A DNA stretch of 36,599 bases, taken from positions 1-36,599 of IMG/VR virus record IMGVR_UViG_3300030117_003071; one strand, 5' to 3'. A program made the translations under genes and the position numbers. The notes beneath the pieces are model-generated. The model saw nothing but the letters and a program-made list of their open reading frames with translations. It searched no databases and was not told where the DNA came from. The DNA comes from a virus. This document shows, piece by piece, positions 15,193 through 24,244 of the stretch; within the stretch, counting starts at the first letter, position 1; each line of letters begins with the position of its first letter.

Positions 15193-16617
15193 ATGTTGCA
15201 ACGGGTTTTGCTCCTAGATGAATTAGGGGAAAAATTCGGTGAAGTGCATGAGTATTACAATCTTAGAACGCCTAATGATGCAATTAAACTTTTAGGGATT
15301 AACAATCCTGAATTTTTAAAAGAACTGATTACATCAGGTGAGAGAGGTATTGGATACAGGGTGCTGCAGGGCGGAGTAGATTTTGAATTGGAAGATATGT
15401 TATTACCTTTTGGTAAGAATGATTTAGTGATAACACCTGTTGTTATGGGTAGCAGCCTTTGGAGGACGTTAACAGGTGTGGCACTAGTTAGCTTGGCTCT
15501 TGCAACTGGTGGTTTCTCGGCCATAGGAGCTACTGGCTTTACTAGTGCAGGTATAGCATCAGGTTTAAATTTAGCTTCAACAAGCGCACTGACTACAGCT
15601 ATTGCAATAGGTGGAAATGTTGGTATTGCTTTAACTTTAGGCGGGATTGCTCAGATGTTATCTCCACAGCCACCTGGCCCAATGGAGATGTCTAACCCTA
15701 GTAGTTTCTTAAATGGTGGTGGTGCTCAATCAGTTAATAGAGGTGCTAATGGGCAAGAATCTTATTATTACAGAGGAGCTTTAAACAGTGTTGGTGCAGG
15801 TGCAACGGTTCCTGTTGTGTTTGGGACAGCCTTAATTGGTAGTCACATACTTTCTGCTGATTTAGATATTTCTGATGAAAGTGATCCTCTAAAAAGATGG
15901 ATCAAAAAGCCAGGTGCAAGTACTGTCAGAATAAATGGTGAGCCTATAAGTAGAAGTGTATTTGTTGAAGCAGGAGGAGTAAGGTCAAAACGTTTACCTG
16001 CTACAAATAGTTCAGGATCAATGGATTATGCTGGTTGGTTCTATCAAACCAATACTTCTGATGGTGGTATTACTTGTTATAGAAATACGGTTGTGCCTAT
16101 TGATTTAAGTAATCCATCTAGAGTTGATGTTGATGTCAATAGAGGTAGTGTTTCTTTGCAAGGAGAAACATCAGGAACGCATGATACAAGACGTTTTCAA
16201 ATTGGTTTTAGATTAAAGAATGGTTTGTTTAAATATGTAGGAGATAAGAAATCTACAAAAATTGATGGCTTTATCACCTTAAAAATAATAATCAAATCTT
16301 TAGCAGACAAATTTGGTCGTCCTGATGTAGGAAGTGCAACAATTACTGTTCAAGGGTTATTAAATACCACTCAAGATTATGCTTGGGTTAGTTGGTTCCC
16401 TTTTGGAAAAATAAAGGATGAAGATAATTATAAAGTGTCTGTTCAAGTTGTTGATCATGGTTTAGAAATACCAGAAGGAAAAACTGAATCAGATATGATT
16501 GAAATTATTCAATTTGGTCATTTATGGGCAGGATGGAAACCTTTTACTGGAGAAGGACTCCCTAATGGAGAGGCCCCAACACTTGAGGAAATGTTTAGAA
16601 ACCATCCTGATATTTAA
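15193..16617 (+). CDS. Tail assembly protein I-like, with long C-terminal extension
   Basis: The first 200 residues resemble lambda gpI: a compact N-terminal domain (LLDELGEKFGEVHEYYNLRT), a DFELEDMLLPF segment, and a hydrophobic, Gly/Ala-rich stretch (about 85-155), then PQPPGPMEMSNPSSFLNGG. Lambda I is about 220 residues, while this protein has 474: the extra C-terminal half is beta-rich (DSGS-poor, with VNRGSVSLQGETSGTHDTRR) and resembles domains usually found in J-type hub proteins. This suggests a fusion or redistribution of hub domains. It precedes J by two bases. Confidence 0.82.
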   Translation: MLQRVLLLDELGEKFGEVHEYYNLRTPNDAIKLLGINNPEFLKELITSGERGIGYRVLQGGVDFELEDMLLPFGKNDLVITPVVMGSSLWRTLTGVALVSLALATGGFSAIGATGFTSAGIASGLNLASTSALTTAIAIGGNVGIALTLGGIAQMLSPQPPGPMEMSNPSSFLNGGGAQSVNRGANGQESYYYRGALNSVGAGATVPVVFGTALIGSHILSADLDISDESDPLKRWIKKPGASTVRINGEPISRSVFVEAGGVRSKRLPATNSSGSMDYAGWFYQTNTSDGGITCYRNTVVPIDLSNPSRVDVDVNRGSVSLQGETSGTHDTRRFQIGFRLKNGLFKYVGDKKSTKIDGFITLKIIIKSLADKFGRPDVGSATITVQGLLNTTQDYAWVSWFPFGKIKDEDNYKVSVQVVDHGLEIPEGKTESDMIEIIQFGHLWAGWKPFTGEGLPNGEAPTLEEMFRNHPDI

Positions 16618-16619
16618 CA

Positions 16620-19600
16620 ATGGCTTTAAATTCTACTTCTACAATTAAACTTATTGAGCTTCTTTGCGAGGGGCCAATAGAAGGTTTTGTTGATAGAAAT
16701 AAAAATATTTATTTAGATGAAACACCTTTAGAAGATAACGATGACAATTTAAATTTTCCTGAAGGAAGTTTTAGTTTTGATTTTGTTAATGGAACTCCAA
16801 ATCAGCCAAGGTTAGAAGCAAGGCCACCAGCCAGGAGAAAAACAAGGTCAATATCTGTAGTAACAGATATAAACAAAGAAATTGGATCAAATTATGATGA
16901 AACTTATAACACCAGAAACGAAGTTAAAGAAGTAAACGGTAGAGATTACGGGTACGGAGAGGTTGTTCATCAGATTACAAACGCAACAAAAGTAGTAGAT
17001 CCTAATGATGCCGATAACCCCAATCTATTAAATGAAATTGCATCTATTGAATTAATATTTACTATTCCTGCTTTATTTTCAACAGCTCAAGAAGGCTTAG
17101 CTAAGGGGCAATTGTTTAACGCTAGTGTAAGGATTAGAGTTTATATAAAAGATAAAAATAGTGAATATGGTAGTGCTGTTTGGGATCATACAACAACAGG
17201 AATTAGTACTTCTAATTATCAAGTAAAGTCACCTCCGATCAATTTAGAAGGTGATGGTCCTTGGTTTGTAAAAGTAAAAAAGAGAAGTAGTGCTTCTTTT
17301 AACTGGAACAATCAAGAAAAAGATTTTGAAATACGTTTTGCCGATTTTGAAGAAGTTTCCGAAAATTTCCCTCTAAAAGGTAGTAGGGCAAATCGAATAA
17401 TTTGGAGCACCTTAATAGAAAACACACAAACAAATTCAGTTTCTAATTACCCTAATTCTGCCTGTATTTCTTTAAATTTATCAACTGAAGAATTTTCGAG
17501 TTTACCTACTAGAGCATATTTAGTACGAGGATTGATTGTTGCAGCTCCTCATAATTCAAAAGTAAGAGATGACGGTAGTTTGTACTTTCCTCCTGACTCT
17601 GATTTTAATGGGTCGTTAAAAAATAAATGGACAACATGCCCTGTTTGTGCTTTTTATGCAATGGCTACAAATAGCCGATGGGGTGCAGCTCTTCCTACTT
17701 CTAGTTTTAATTGGGTTGATTTATATCCTCTTTGTCAATATGCAAACCAATTGGTAGAGACTCCTGATGGAGACGAACCTAGATTTGCAATTAATACAGT
17801 TATTGGTAGTAGAACAGATGCTTTTAGAGTTTTAAGGGATCTAGCTAGTGTTTTTAGAGGTATGTCATACTGGGCAAGTAATACAATTCAATTAACAGCA
17901 GATCACGGAAACCTTGATGGAACTAATGTTTTACCTGTTCATCTTTATAATAATTCTAATGTAATTGAAGGTGTCTTTAATTATTCAGGTACCTCTTTAA
18001 AAGCTAGAAGTACTTCCGTTCGTGTTACTTATAACGACCCCGATAATTTTTATAAACCTAATTTTGTTATTGAAGAAGATGACGATTTAATTGCAAAATA
18101 TGGTAGGCAAGTTAAAGAAATTACAGCGTTTGGATGTACTTCAAAATATCAAGCGCAAAGGATGGCTAGATGGTTAATGAAATCGGAGGAATTAGATCAA
18201 CATATTGTCACTTTTTCAACAGGACTTGAAGGAGTTGCTGTTTTCCCTGGTCAAGTTTTTGCCGTAGCTGACACATTAAGACAAGGATCAAGATTATCAG
18301 GCAGAGTTGCAAGTGCTACAAAATCTTCAATTACATGTGATCAAACTATTGTTTTACCAAGTGGCTCTGATCATCAAATAACTTGTAAATTAAAAGATGG
18401 AAGTGTAGAGACAAAAAATATTAGTTCGGTTTCTGGAGCTACTGTTAATTGTTCTGCTTTTTCTACAGCTCCTTTATCTGAAAGCGTTTGGTCTATCTCT
18501 GCTTCTTCTGTTGTTGAGCAAAAATTCAGATGTACTGCAGTAGATGAACAAGGTGATGGGACGTGTTCTATTACAGGTGTTGAGTTTAATGATTCAATTT
18601 ATGCGGCGGCTGATACTACTTCAGAAATTACTTACGAAGACATAACAACATTTGATGATAAACCTCAAAAAATTGACAATTTAGAAGTATCTTTTTCGGA
18701 AATTAGTGTAAATAATAATACTGTTAATAGGGCTTCTTGGAATTGGTCAAGAGGTGTCAATGGCTCAAGCGTTAGCTTTGAAATTCAATGGAGAATTGGT
18801 GAAGGAAGTTATCAACAAACAATTAGAACAACTAATACGGGTTTTGATGTTGATGGTGTTCCTAGTGGTCAAATTTTGACCTTTAGGGTTAGAGCCATCG
18901 GCCCTGAACCTTTAAACAAAAAAAGTGGTTATACACGAAAATCTATTGTCGTTCCTTATCCTTCTTCAGGAGGAGACGATGGGCCTATCGTTTTACCCCC
19001 TAATCCTGAAGAAGTAACAGTTCAAGCTACTAGTAATGACGAAGTTGTTTTGAGGTGGGCCATCCCCGAAACATGGGGCGGTATTCATTCTAATTTAATT
19101 GCTTTAATTCGTCATTCAGATAAAACAGACGGCACAGGAACATGGTCTGATTCAACATTATTAAGAGATGTCCAAGCCACAACTGACTCGGCTGTGTTGC
19201 CTTTGTTGAATGGCGAATACATGGTTAAATTTAAAGATACAGATGGGAATAAAAGTGTTAATGAAGCAAGTGCTCTTATTAATTTACCTGATGCTATTCC
19301 TAGAAAAGAAATAACAGTTAGAAGAGAAGATACTGATAATCCACCATTTCAAGGTCAAAAAGATCATGTTGAATACTCAAGTGAATATGATGCTTTGATT
19401 TTATCTGGTACGGAGTATTGGGATAGTCTAGCTGGAGATATTGACTCATGGCCTACTATTGACTTTACAGGTGACATAAGAAAATCAGGGTATTATTACT
19501 TTAATAATATTGTTGATTTAAATGGAATTTATACACTTGTTATAGAAAGAAAATTAAGAAGTAGAGGCTTACTTTTTGATGATACGATTGATGATAAGAA

Positions 19601-20150
19601 AGATAAAATTAATAAATGGCCTGATATTGATGGTGCTTTAGCTGATGAAACATCTACTAAAATGTTTTTCAGAAAAAGTAATAATGCAATAACAATTGAT
19701 GACATAATTAAAGAAGACGGTTATAAACTTTTATTAGAAGACGGTTCTAATATAGAACAAGAAAGTACAACAGTTTTTGATGATTGGGTGCCAATGGAAA
19801 GAGGTAGATATACAGGCCGAATTTTTCAATTTAGAGTTGAATTGTCTTCAAAATCAGAAGATCAGTCACCGATGCTTGACGAGCTTGGATATGTTTTGCA
19901 GATGGATCGTAGAACAGAGAGCCTTTCAACTTCTTCCTCTGCAGGAGCAACAGCCGTAACTTATGCACAAGCTTTTTATGAAACCCCTCAATTAGGTATT
20001 ACTTCAAACAATATGGATACAGGAGATTACTATGTGATCAGTTCAGAATCTAAAACTGGATTTACAATTCATTTTAAAGACTCATCTGGAAGCAGTCTGG
20101 CAAGATCATTCTCTTATCAGGCTAACGGTTACGGGGCCGAGGGTTCCTAA
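16620..20150 (+). CDS. Tail tip attachment / host specificity protein J-like
   Basis: The 1176-residue protein is the central tail fibre hub. The N-terminus (IKLIELLCEGPIEGFVDRN, then IYLDETPLEDND and FVNGTPNQPRLE) is diagnostic for the lambda J family. A central hub region follows (SRWGAALPTSSFNW and FRVLRDLASVFRGMSYWASN near 343-421), then fibronectin type III-like domains (from about 680) and a C-terminal beta domain (AYAQAFYETPQLGITSNNMD) of the type used for receptor contact. Size is close to lambda J (1132). The C-terminal region is where receptor specificity normally lies. Confidence 0.93.
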   Translation: MALNSTSTIKLIELLCEGPIEGFVDRNKNIYLDETPLEDNDDNLNFPEGSFSFDFVNGTPNQPRLEARPPARRKTRSISVVTDINKEIGSNYDETYNTRNEVKEVNGRDYGYGEVVHQITNATKVVDPNDADNPNLLNEIASIELIFTIPALFSTAQEGLAKGQLFNASVRIRVYIKDKNSEYGSAVWDHTTTGISTSNYQVKSPPINLEGDGPWFVKVKKRSSASFNWNNQEKDFEIRFADFEEVSENFPLKGSRANRIIWSTLIENTQTNSVSNYPNSACISLNLSTEEFSSLPTRAYLVRGLIVAAPHNSKVRDDGSLYFPPDSDFNGSLKNKWTTCPVCAFYAMATNSRWGAALPTSSFNWVDLYPLCQYANQLVETPDGDEPRFAINTVIGSRTDAFRVLRDLASVFRGMSYWASNTIQLTADHGNLDGTNVLPVHLYNNSNVIEGVFNYSGTSLKARSTSVRVTYNDPDNFYKPNFVIEEDDDLIAKYGRQVKEITAFGCTSKYQAQRMARWLMKSEELDQHIVTFSTGLEGVAVFPGQVFAVADTLRQGSRLSGRVASATKSSITCDQTIVLPSGSDHQITCKLKDGSVETKNISSVSGATVNCSAFSTAPLSESVWSISASSVVEQKFRCTAVDEQGDGTCSITGVEFNDSIYAAADTTSEITYEDITTFDDKPQKIDNLEVSFSEISVNNNTVNRASWNWSRGVNGSSVSFEIQWRIGEGSYQQTIRTTNTGFDVDGVPSGQILTFRVRAIGPEPLNKKSGYTRKSIVVPYPSSGGDDGPIVLPPNPEEVTVQATSNDEVVLRWAIPETWGGIHSNLIALIRHSDKTDGTGTWSDSTLLRDVQATTDSAVLPLLNGEYMVKFKDTDGNKSVNEASALINLPDAIPRKEITVRREDTDNPPFQGQKDHVEYSSEYDALILSGTEYWDSLAGDIDSWPTIDFTGDIRKSGYYYFNNIVDLNGIYTLVIERKLRSRGLLFDDTIDDKKDKINKWPDIDGALADETSTKMFFRKSNNAITIDDIIKEDGYKLLLEDGSNIEQESTTVFDDWVPMERGRYTGRIFQFRVELSSKSEDQSPMLDELGYVLQMDRRTESLSTSSSAGATAVTYAQAFYETPQLGITSNNMDTGDYYVISSESKTGFTIHFKDSSGSSLARSFSYQANGYGAEGS

Positions 20151-20177
20151 AACACCATTCAATAGAATTTCAAACTT

Positions 20178-21425
20178 ATGGCAACTCACGACTACTCACT
20201 AGCCAACCAATCTGGCTCTAGTTTCCGAACAGATTTAAATAACGCTTTAGCAGCAATTGTTTCGGGCAACAGCTCAGGCTCAGCTCCATCCACGACTTTT
20301 GCCTATATGGAGTGGAACGACACATCTAACGGCGTTAAAAAAATTAGGAATAGTGCTAATACAGCGTGGATACAGTTATTTCAATTAGATGGAACATTAA
20401 CAATGGAAGCGGGTGCAACAGGCACTCCTGGTCTTGCAATAAGAGGTGATTTGAATACAGGAATATGGTCTTCAGGTACAGACCTTTTAAATTTCTCTAC
20501 AGGTGGAACTGAAAGATTAGAACTTGGAGCTGCAACAGTATTTAATGAGACTGGTGCGGACGTTGATTTTAGGATTGAAGGTAGTACTGCAGGAAATTTA
20601 TTTTATGTCGATGCTGGAAATAATCGAATAGGACTTAAAACAAATTCTCCAGCCGTTTTATTTCATCTAAAAGCAGAAAATGATTCAACAACTGATGCAA
20701 ATAATGCAATTAGGATTACTGATTCACATACAACTGCTGGAGCAAATCATGTCTGTGGTCGGATTGAATTTGAAACAGCCGATAGCTCTACAGCCGCAGG
20801 TGTTAATGCTCAGATTGATTGTCTCTATTCAGGAACTGCTGCAAAAGGTGAGTTGCAATTTAGAACAGGACAGGCGGGTTCTTTAGTAGACACTTTAAGG
20901 CTTGAAGATACTGGTGATATTAAGGTAGGTGCTGGCGACTTGTATTTTGGGACATCAGGTAAAGGTATTGTTTTAGGAACGACAAGTAATACAGACGCAA
21001 ATACTCTTGATGATTATGAAGAGGGTACCTTCACGCTACTACCAGCAGATGCGGCTAGTGGAGGAAATACCAGTTCTACAACATATGTAGGATATTACAT
21101 AAAAATAGGAAAACAGGTGACTGTCTTTGCAAGGATGCTCAATATAGATTCAACTGGTCTTACTGCTGACAATGACGTTTTCATCCAAGGAATGCCTTTT
21201 ACTTCTGGTGATTCAACAAATATGGAATTTGTAGGACCAGCTAATATCTACGCCGATTCTGAGGCTGATAGTACTGGCTATGTTGCCAATATTTTAAATA
21301 ATGATAATTTTGTAAGATTCCATGAACAGAAAGATAATCAATCAAGAGATTATCTAAGATGGACTGAAATACAGGATGGAACAAGCGATATTTTATTCAG
21401 TTTGACATATATAGCAGCTTCATAG
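20178..21425 (+). CDS. Tail fibre protein
   Basis: The 415-residue protein begins MATHDYSLANQSGSSFRTDL, a fibre N-terminus that includes NALAAIVSGNSSGSAPSTTF and YMEWNDTSNGVKKIRNSAN, frequent in marine phages. Beta-repeat segments follow (FSTGGTERLELG; GNLFYVDAGNNRIGLKTNSP), then a linker ending DDYEEGTFTLL and a C-terminal globular domain. No enzymatic motif is visible. It is the first of four fibre-type genes behind J. Confidence 0.8.
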   Translation: MATHDYSLANQSGSSFRTDLNNALAAIVSGNSSGSAPSTTFAYMEWNDTSNGVKKIRNSANTAWIQLFQLDGTLTMEAGATGTPGLAIRGDLNTGIWSSGTDLLNFSTGGTERLELGAATVFNETGADVDFRIEGSTAGNLFYVDAGNNRIGLKTNSPAVLFHLKAENDSTTDANNAIRITDSHTTAGANHVCGRIEFETADSSTAAGVNAQIDCLYSGTAAKGELQFRTGQAGSLVDTLRLEDTGDIKVGAGDLYFGTSGKGIVLGTTSNTDANTLDDYEEGTFTLLPADAASGGNTSSTTYVGYYIKIGKQVTVFARMLNIDSTGLTADNDVFIQGMPFTSGDSTNMEFVGPANIYADSEADSTGYVANILNNDNFVRFHEQKDNQSRDYLRWTEIQDGTSDILFSLTYIAAS

Positions 21426-21483
21426 ACCGTTAGCACGTCTTAAAACTAAGCCATAAACCTGTTTTAATCGGAGATTAATCCTA

Positions 21484-21768
21484 ATGGCATTAACAGAATC
21501 ACAAGAGAACGACAAAATAGAGGTCGTCAATAAATGGAATGTAGGAGTAAGAAAAGCAACCGTCATCAAGAAAGATGGTGTGGAACTTACTCGTTCTTTT
21601 CATAGAAAAGTATTAACACCAGGAACACTTGATGCAAGTGACAACCTAGTAGCTACTGATATATCTGGAGAGGATGCAGATGTTCAGGCTATATGTAACG
21701 CAGCGTGGACGGATCAAGTCAAAGCAGACTATAAAGCTTTTTTAATTGCTGCAAAAACAAGTAGTTAA
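21484..21768 (+). CDS. Fibre-associated small protein, 94 aa
   Basis: The protein (MALTESQENDKIEVVNKWNV; TVIKKDGVELTRSFHRKVL) belongs to a small family I associate with marine phage fibre clusters, sometimes placed next to fibres as possible assembly or trimerisation helpers; no function is established. A GGAG ribosome-binding site sits in the loop of a small hairpin TTAATC-GGA-GATTAA (21464-21478) just before the ATG. Its stop codon lies in the loop of a strong terminator. Confidence 0.7.
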   Translation: MALTESQENDKIEVVNKWNVGVRKATVIKKDGVELTRSFHRKVLTPGTLDASDNLVATDISGEDADVQAICNAAWTDQVKADYKAFLIAAKTSS

Positions 21769-21792
21769 TTTACTACTTGTTTCTTTCTTTTT
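21755..21792 (+). terminator. Rho-independent terminator, rightward
   Basis: A perfect 11-bp stem AAACAAGTAGT/ACTACTTGTTT (21755-21765 and 21772-21782) with loop TAATTT is followed by a pyrimidine stretch CTTTCTTTTTCTTTTTC. The stop codon of the 94-aa gene is in the stem-loop. It would end or reduce transcription in the middle of the fibre block. Confidence 0.85.
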
Positions 21793-21826
21793 CTTTTTCT
21801 ATATTATTAAAATCTATTGGTTTTTT

Positions 21827-22018
21827 ATGGCTGACTTACAAAGCAAACTAGACGAAGTAAAGAATCGTTTATCTCAGAATGTTGGAAGAGTTGAACAAAT
21901 CAGAAAAGAAATTCAAAACCTACAACAAGAAGGAGAAAGTTTAACTCAACCAATTTTAGAAGACACAGGAGCAAAAAAGATGCTTGAAAGTATAATAAAT
22001 GAAGTAGAAACAGAGTAA
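21827..22018 (+). CDS. Short coiled-coil protein, 63 aa
   Basis: The protein MADLQSKLDEVKNRLSQNVG, followed by VEQIRKEIQNLQQEGESL, is a heptad-rich amphipathic helix without hydrophobic membrane segment. An upstream in-frame start at 21746 would translate the terminator region into an implausible poly-Phe segment, so ATG 21827 is preferred. It lies between two fibre genes, four bases before the second, and may oligomerise or assist fibre assembly. Function unknown. Confidence 0.65.
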   Translation: MADLQSKLDEVKNRLSQNVGRVEQIRKEIQNLQQEGESLTQPILEDTGAKKMLESIINEVETE

Positions 22019-22021
22019 CAA

Positions 22022-23263
22022 ATGTCAGACCGTAAGATTACGGCATTAACTGAATTATCCACCCCTGCTGCTGATGACGTTTTTGCTATTATTGACTCTA
22101 GTGAAGGAGAAAATATACATAAAAATAAAAAGATTCAATATACAACCTTATTAAGAAATTTTCCGGCAGGAAATGCTTCAGCGCCTTCTATTGGTTGGAC
22201 TGACGATTCAGGCGCAACAGGTTTATATCGCTCGGCTGCAAACACAATGAGTGTTTCAGTTAATGAGAATTTTATTGGGTCTTTCCAATCAAGTGGTTTT
22301 CAATTAGGAGCAGGAACACCAACGGCTCAATTACATTTATTTAGTACAGATACAACTGACCAAGTTATTATTGAAAACTCAGATACGGGGTCTGACACTG
22401 CTCCTGATGTTGTTTTGTTTAGAAGTTCGGCAAGTCCTGCTGATAATGATAATTTAGGTTATTTAATTTTTAGGGGTAAAGATTCAGCAGCTAATGATTG
22501 TGAATATGCGGCGGTTAGGGGTCGGATTGATGACGCTACCGATGGCAGTGAAGACGGCTTTTTAGATTTCCTTACCCAATCGTCTGGGACGTTAGGTCTG
22601 AGTATGAGGATTGCAGGATTAAATATTGGAATGGGTGAGACCGATCCGTTGCATCCTCTTCACATAAGAACGGAAATTGCTGGTACAGCCTTATTTGTTA
22701 GTTCTGTTGCTAATACTGCTGCTTCAAGTGCTGATATTACTATGTTTGCAAAGAGGGGAACATCTGGTGCAGGTCAAGACAACGACATCTTAAGCACAAT
22801 AACTTTTCAAGGTAAAAACGATGCAACAAGTCCTGAAGCTGTTCAATATGCAGCAATTCAATCTGTAATTCTTGATGCTTCAAATGGAACAGAAGACGGA
22901 CAAATTAATTTCAGAACGTCAGAACAAGGAGTTTTAACAACTCAGTTTTCAATTGACACTAATATCACAATTAGTGATGCAGTAAATATTGTTACTAACA
23001 CAACAACAGGCACTAAGATTTGCACTGCTACTACGCAAAAACTGGCATTTTGGAACGCCACCCCTGTTGATCAACCTGCTGCTGTCACTGATTTAACTGT
23101 TACGGCTAGTTCTGGAACACTACCAACGCCAAACGGATCTGTAACCATTGCAAACGCTGCTTCTGCTACAACAACGGAGCTTCTTGAGTATTGCGTTGAA
23201 CTTGAATCAAAGCTTGAATCTGCTCTTGCTCGCTTAAGAGAAGTTGGTTTAATTGCAACTTAA
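22022..23263 (+). CDS. Tail fibre protein with internal duplication
   Basis: The 413-residue protein begins MSDRKITALTELSTPAADDV, a common phage fibre start. Two related beta modules lie at roughly residues 125-195 and 235-300: each has a hydrophobic strand, GY(L)IFRGK or ITFQGKN, an EYAAVRGRI or QYAAIQSVI strand, DAT/DAS-DG or NG, and ED-G--(D/N)F-T. The C-terminal part has the motif TGTKICTATTQKLAFWNATP and a helical end (ELESKLESALARLREVG), a trimerising cap. It is one of four fibre genes, probably forming a side or tip fibre. Confidence 0.8.
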   Translation: MSDRKITALTELSTPAADDVFAIIDSSEGENIHKNKKIQYTTLLRNFPAGNASAPSIGWTDDSGATGLYRSAANTMSVSVNENFIGSFQSSGFQLGAGTPTAQLHLFSTDTTDQVIIENSDTGSDTAPDVVLFRSSASPADNDNLGYLIFRGKDSAANDCEYAAVRGRIDDATDGSEDGFLDFLTQSSGTLGLSMRIAGLNIGMGETDPLHPLHIRTEIAGTALFVSSVANTAASSADITMFAKRGTSGAGQDNDILSTITFQGKNDATSPEAVQYAAIQSVILDASNGTEDGQINFRTSEQGVLTTQFSIDTNITISDAVNIVTNTTTGTKICTATTQKLAFWNATPVDQPAAVTDLTVTASSGTLPTPNGSVTIANAASATTTELLEYCVELESKLESALARLREVGLIAT

Positions 23264-23340
23264 GCATTAGGTGCAAAGGCAATAACGCAACTAAACCCAT
23301 AAAAAGGATTAGAGTTGTTTGTGAAATAGCTTTTGAAAAC

Positions 23341-23598
23341 ATGCAAAAGATTATTAATGTTATTAGTTTAATCTCTTTCCTTCTTGTTGTTTCTATTCTT
23401 GGCGGAGGAACTTATTCTTATTTTTGGCTAACAAATGAAGATAATCAAAAGATGATTAAAGAAAAACTAATGAAAGAGGTGACATCTTCTATTTCATTAC
23501 CTTCTCTTTCTGGCCCTGCCTTACCTACTGGAGCGTTAAGTCCTGCTCAGAAAAAGAACGAAAAGAAAAAGGCTGTAGGTGTCCCGTTTTCTCTGTAG
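23341..23598 (+). CDS. Small single-span membrane protein, 85 aa
   Basis: One transmembrane helix (residues 5-27, VISLISFLLVVSILGGGTYSY) precedes a charged helix (NQKMIKEKLMKEVTSS) and a Pro/Leu-rich tail. This plan resembles a small membrane protein I remember from marine cyanophages (KIINV start, TM, LP-rich C-terminus), whose function is unknown. Its location among fibre genes does not reveal a role; a cell-envelope target during infection is possible. Confidence 0.65.
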   Translation: MQKIINVISLISFLLVVSILGGGTYSYFWLTNEDNQKMIKEKLMKEVTSSISLPSLSGPALPTGALSPAQKKNEKKKAVGVPFSL

Positions 23599-23642
23599 AC
23601 AAAATAAGGTTGATGCTAAACTAACAATAAAAATTTATAACG

Positions 23643-23981
23643 ATGGCAATTGGACCAGGTACTTATGACATGACGATCCAACGGCGATCCGATCACAATG
23701 TCCCGTTTTCGTTTAAGGCTGGAGGAAGTGCTCTTAATTTGACTGGATATACTTTAGCCAGCCAAGTGTGGGACTTAACTCGCACCACGAAGGCAGCCGA
23801 CGCAACAATTTCTATCACTAATACAACAGGTGGCTTATTTGATTGGAAATTAACAGATACCCAAACGGCAACCTTAACGTCAGATGAATATAAGTACGAT
23901 ATTTTAGTAACTGATGGAAGTGGAAATAAAGAGTATTGGGTTGAAGGAACGATTTACATGAACCAAGGATTTACAGCATGA
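23643..23981 (+). CDS. Fibre/baseplate-associated beta protein, 112 aa
   Basis: The protein MAIGPGTYDMTIQRRSDHNV continues with a beta-sandwich pattern (PFSFKAGGSALNLTGYTLAS; FDWKLTDTQTATL; YKYDILVTDGSGN; YWVEGTIYMNQGF) that matches small adhesin-associated or fibre-attachment proteins found beside phage fibres (BppU N-terminal-like). It overlaps the next gene by four bases. The structural role is inferred. Confidence 0.65.
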   Translation: MAIGPGTYDMTIQRRSDHNVPFSFKAGGSALNLTGYTLASQVWDLTRTTKAADATISITNTTGGLFDWKLTDTQTATLTSDEYKYDILVTDGSGNKEYWVEGTIYMNQGFTA

Positions 23982-24241
23982 CAAATACAGTTAATGTTAC
24001 TGAAACTCAAAACACCGTTACTGTTGATGAGACAACGAACACGGTCACGGTTACAGAAAGTGCTGCTACTGTTGTAGAAGTATCAACGCAAGGCCCACAA
24101 GGTCCAGCAGGTACAGGCTTTGATATTGATAGCTCGGGTAAAGTAAATCAAAGTGTTGTTTATTACGACTCAACAGCGGGGCAGTTCAAGGCCGACGATA
24201 CTTGGACAATTAAAACTTTAGTCTTTGGAGGAGACTTTTAA
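23978..24241 (+). CDS. Small fibre protein with collagen-like segment
   Basis: The 87-residue protein starts with Thr/Val repeats (NTVTVDETTNTVTVTESAAT), predicted as a beta-spiral, followed by a short collagen-like GPQGPAGTG (about 39-47) and a small C-terminal domain (VVYYDSTAGQFKADDTWTIK). Such segments join trimeric fibre parts. It overlaps the preceding gene and is three bases from the next fibre gene. Confidence 0.7.
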   Translation: MTNTVNVTETQNTVTVDETTNTVTVTESAATVVEVSTQGPQGPAGTGFDIDSSGKVNQSVVYYDSTAGQFKADDTWTIKTLVFGGDF

Positions 24242-24244
24242 ATC

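Noticed and set aside
15184-15193. TCTTAATAAT before the I-like gene, resembling the operator half
   Set aside because: No palindrome and no -35 are present; it is AT-rich leader sequence.
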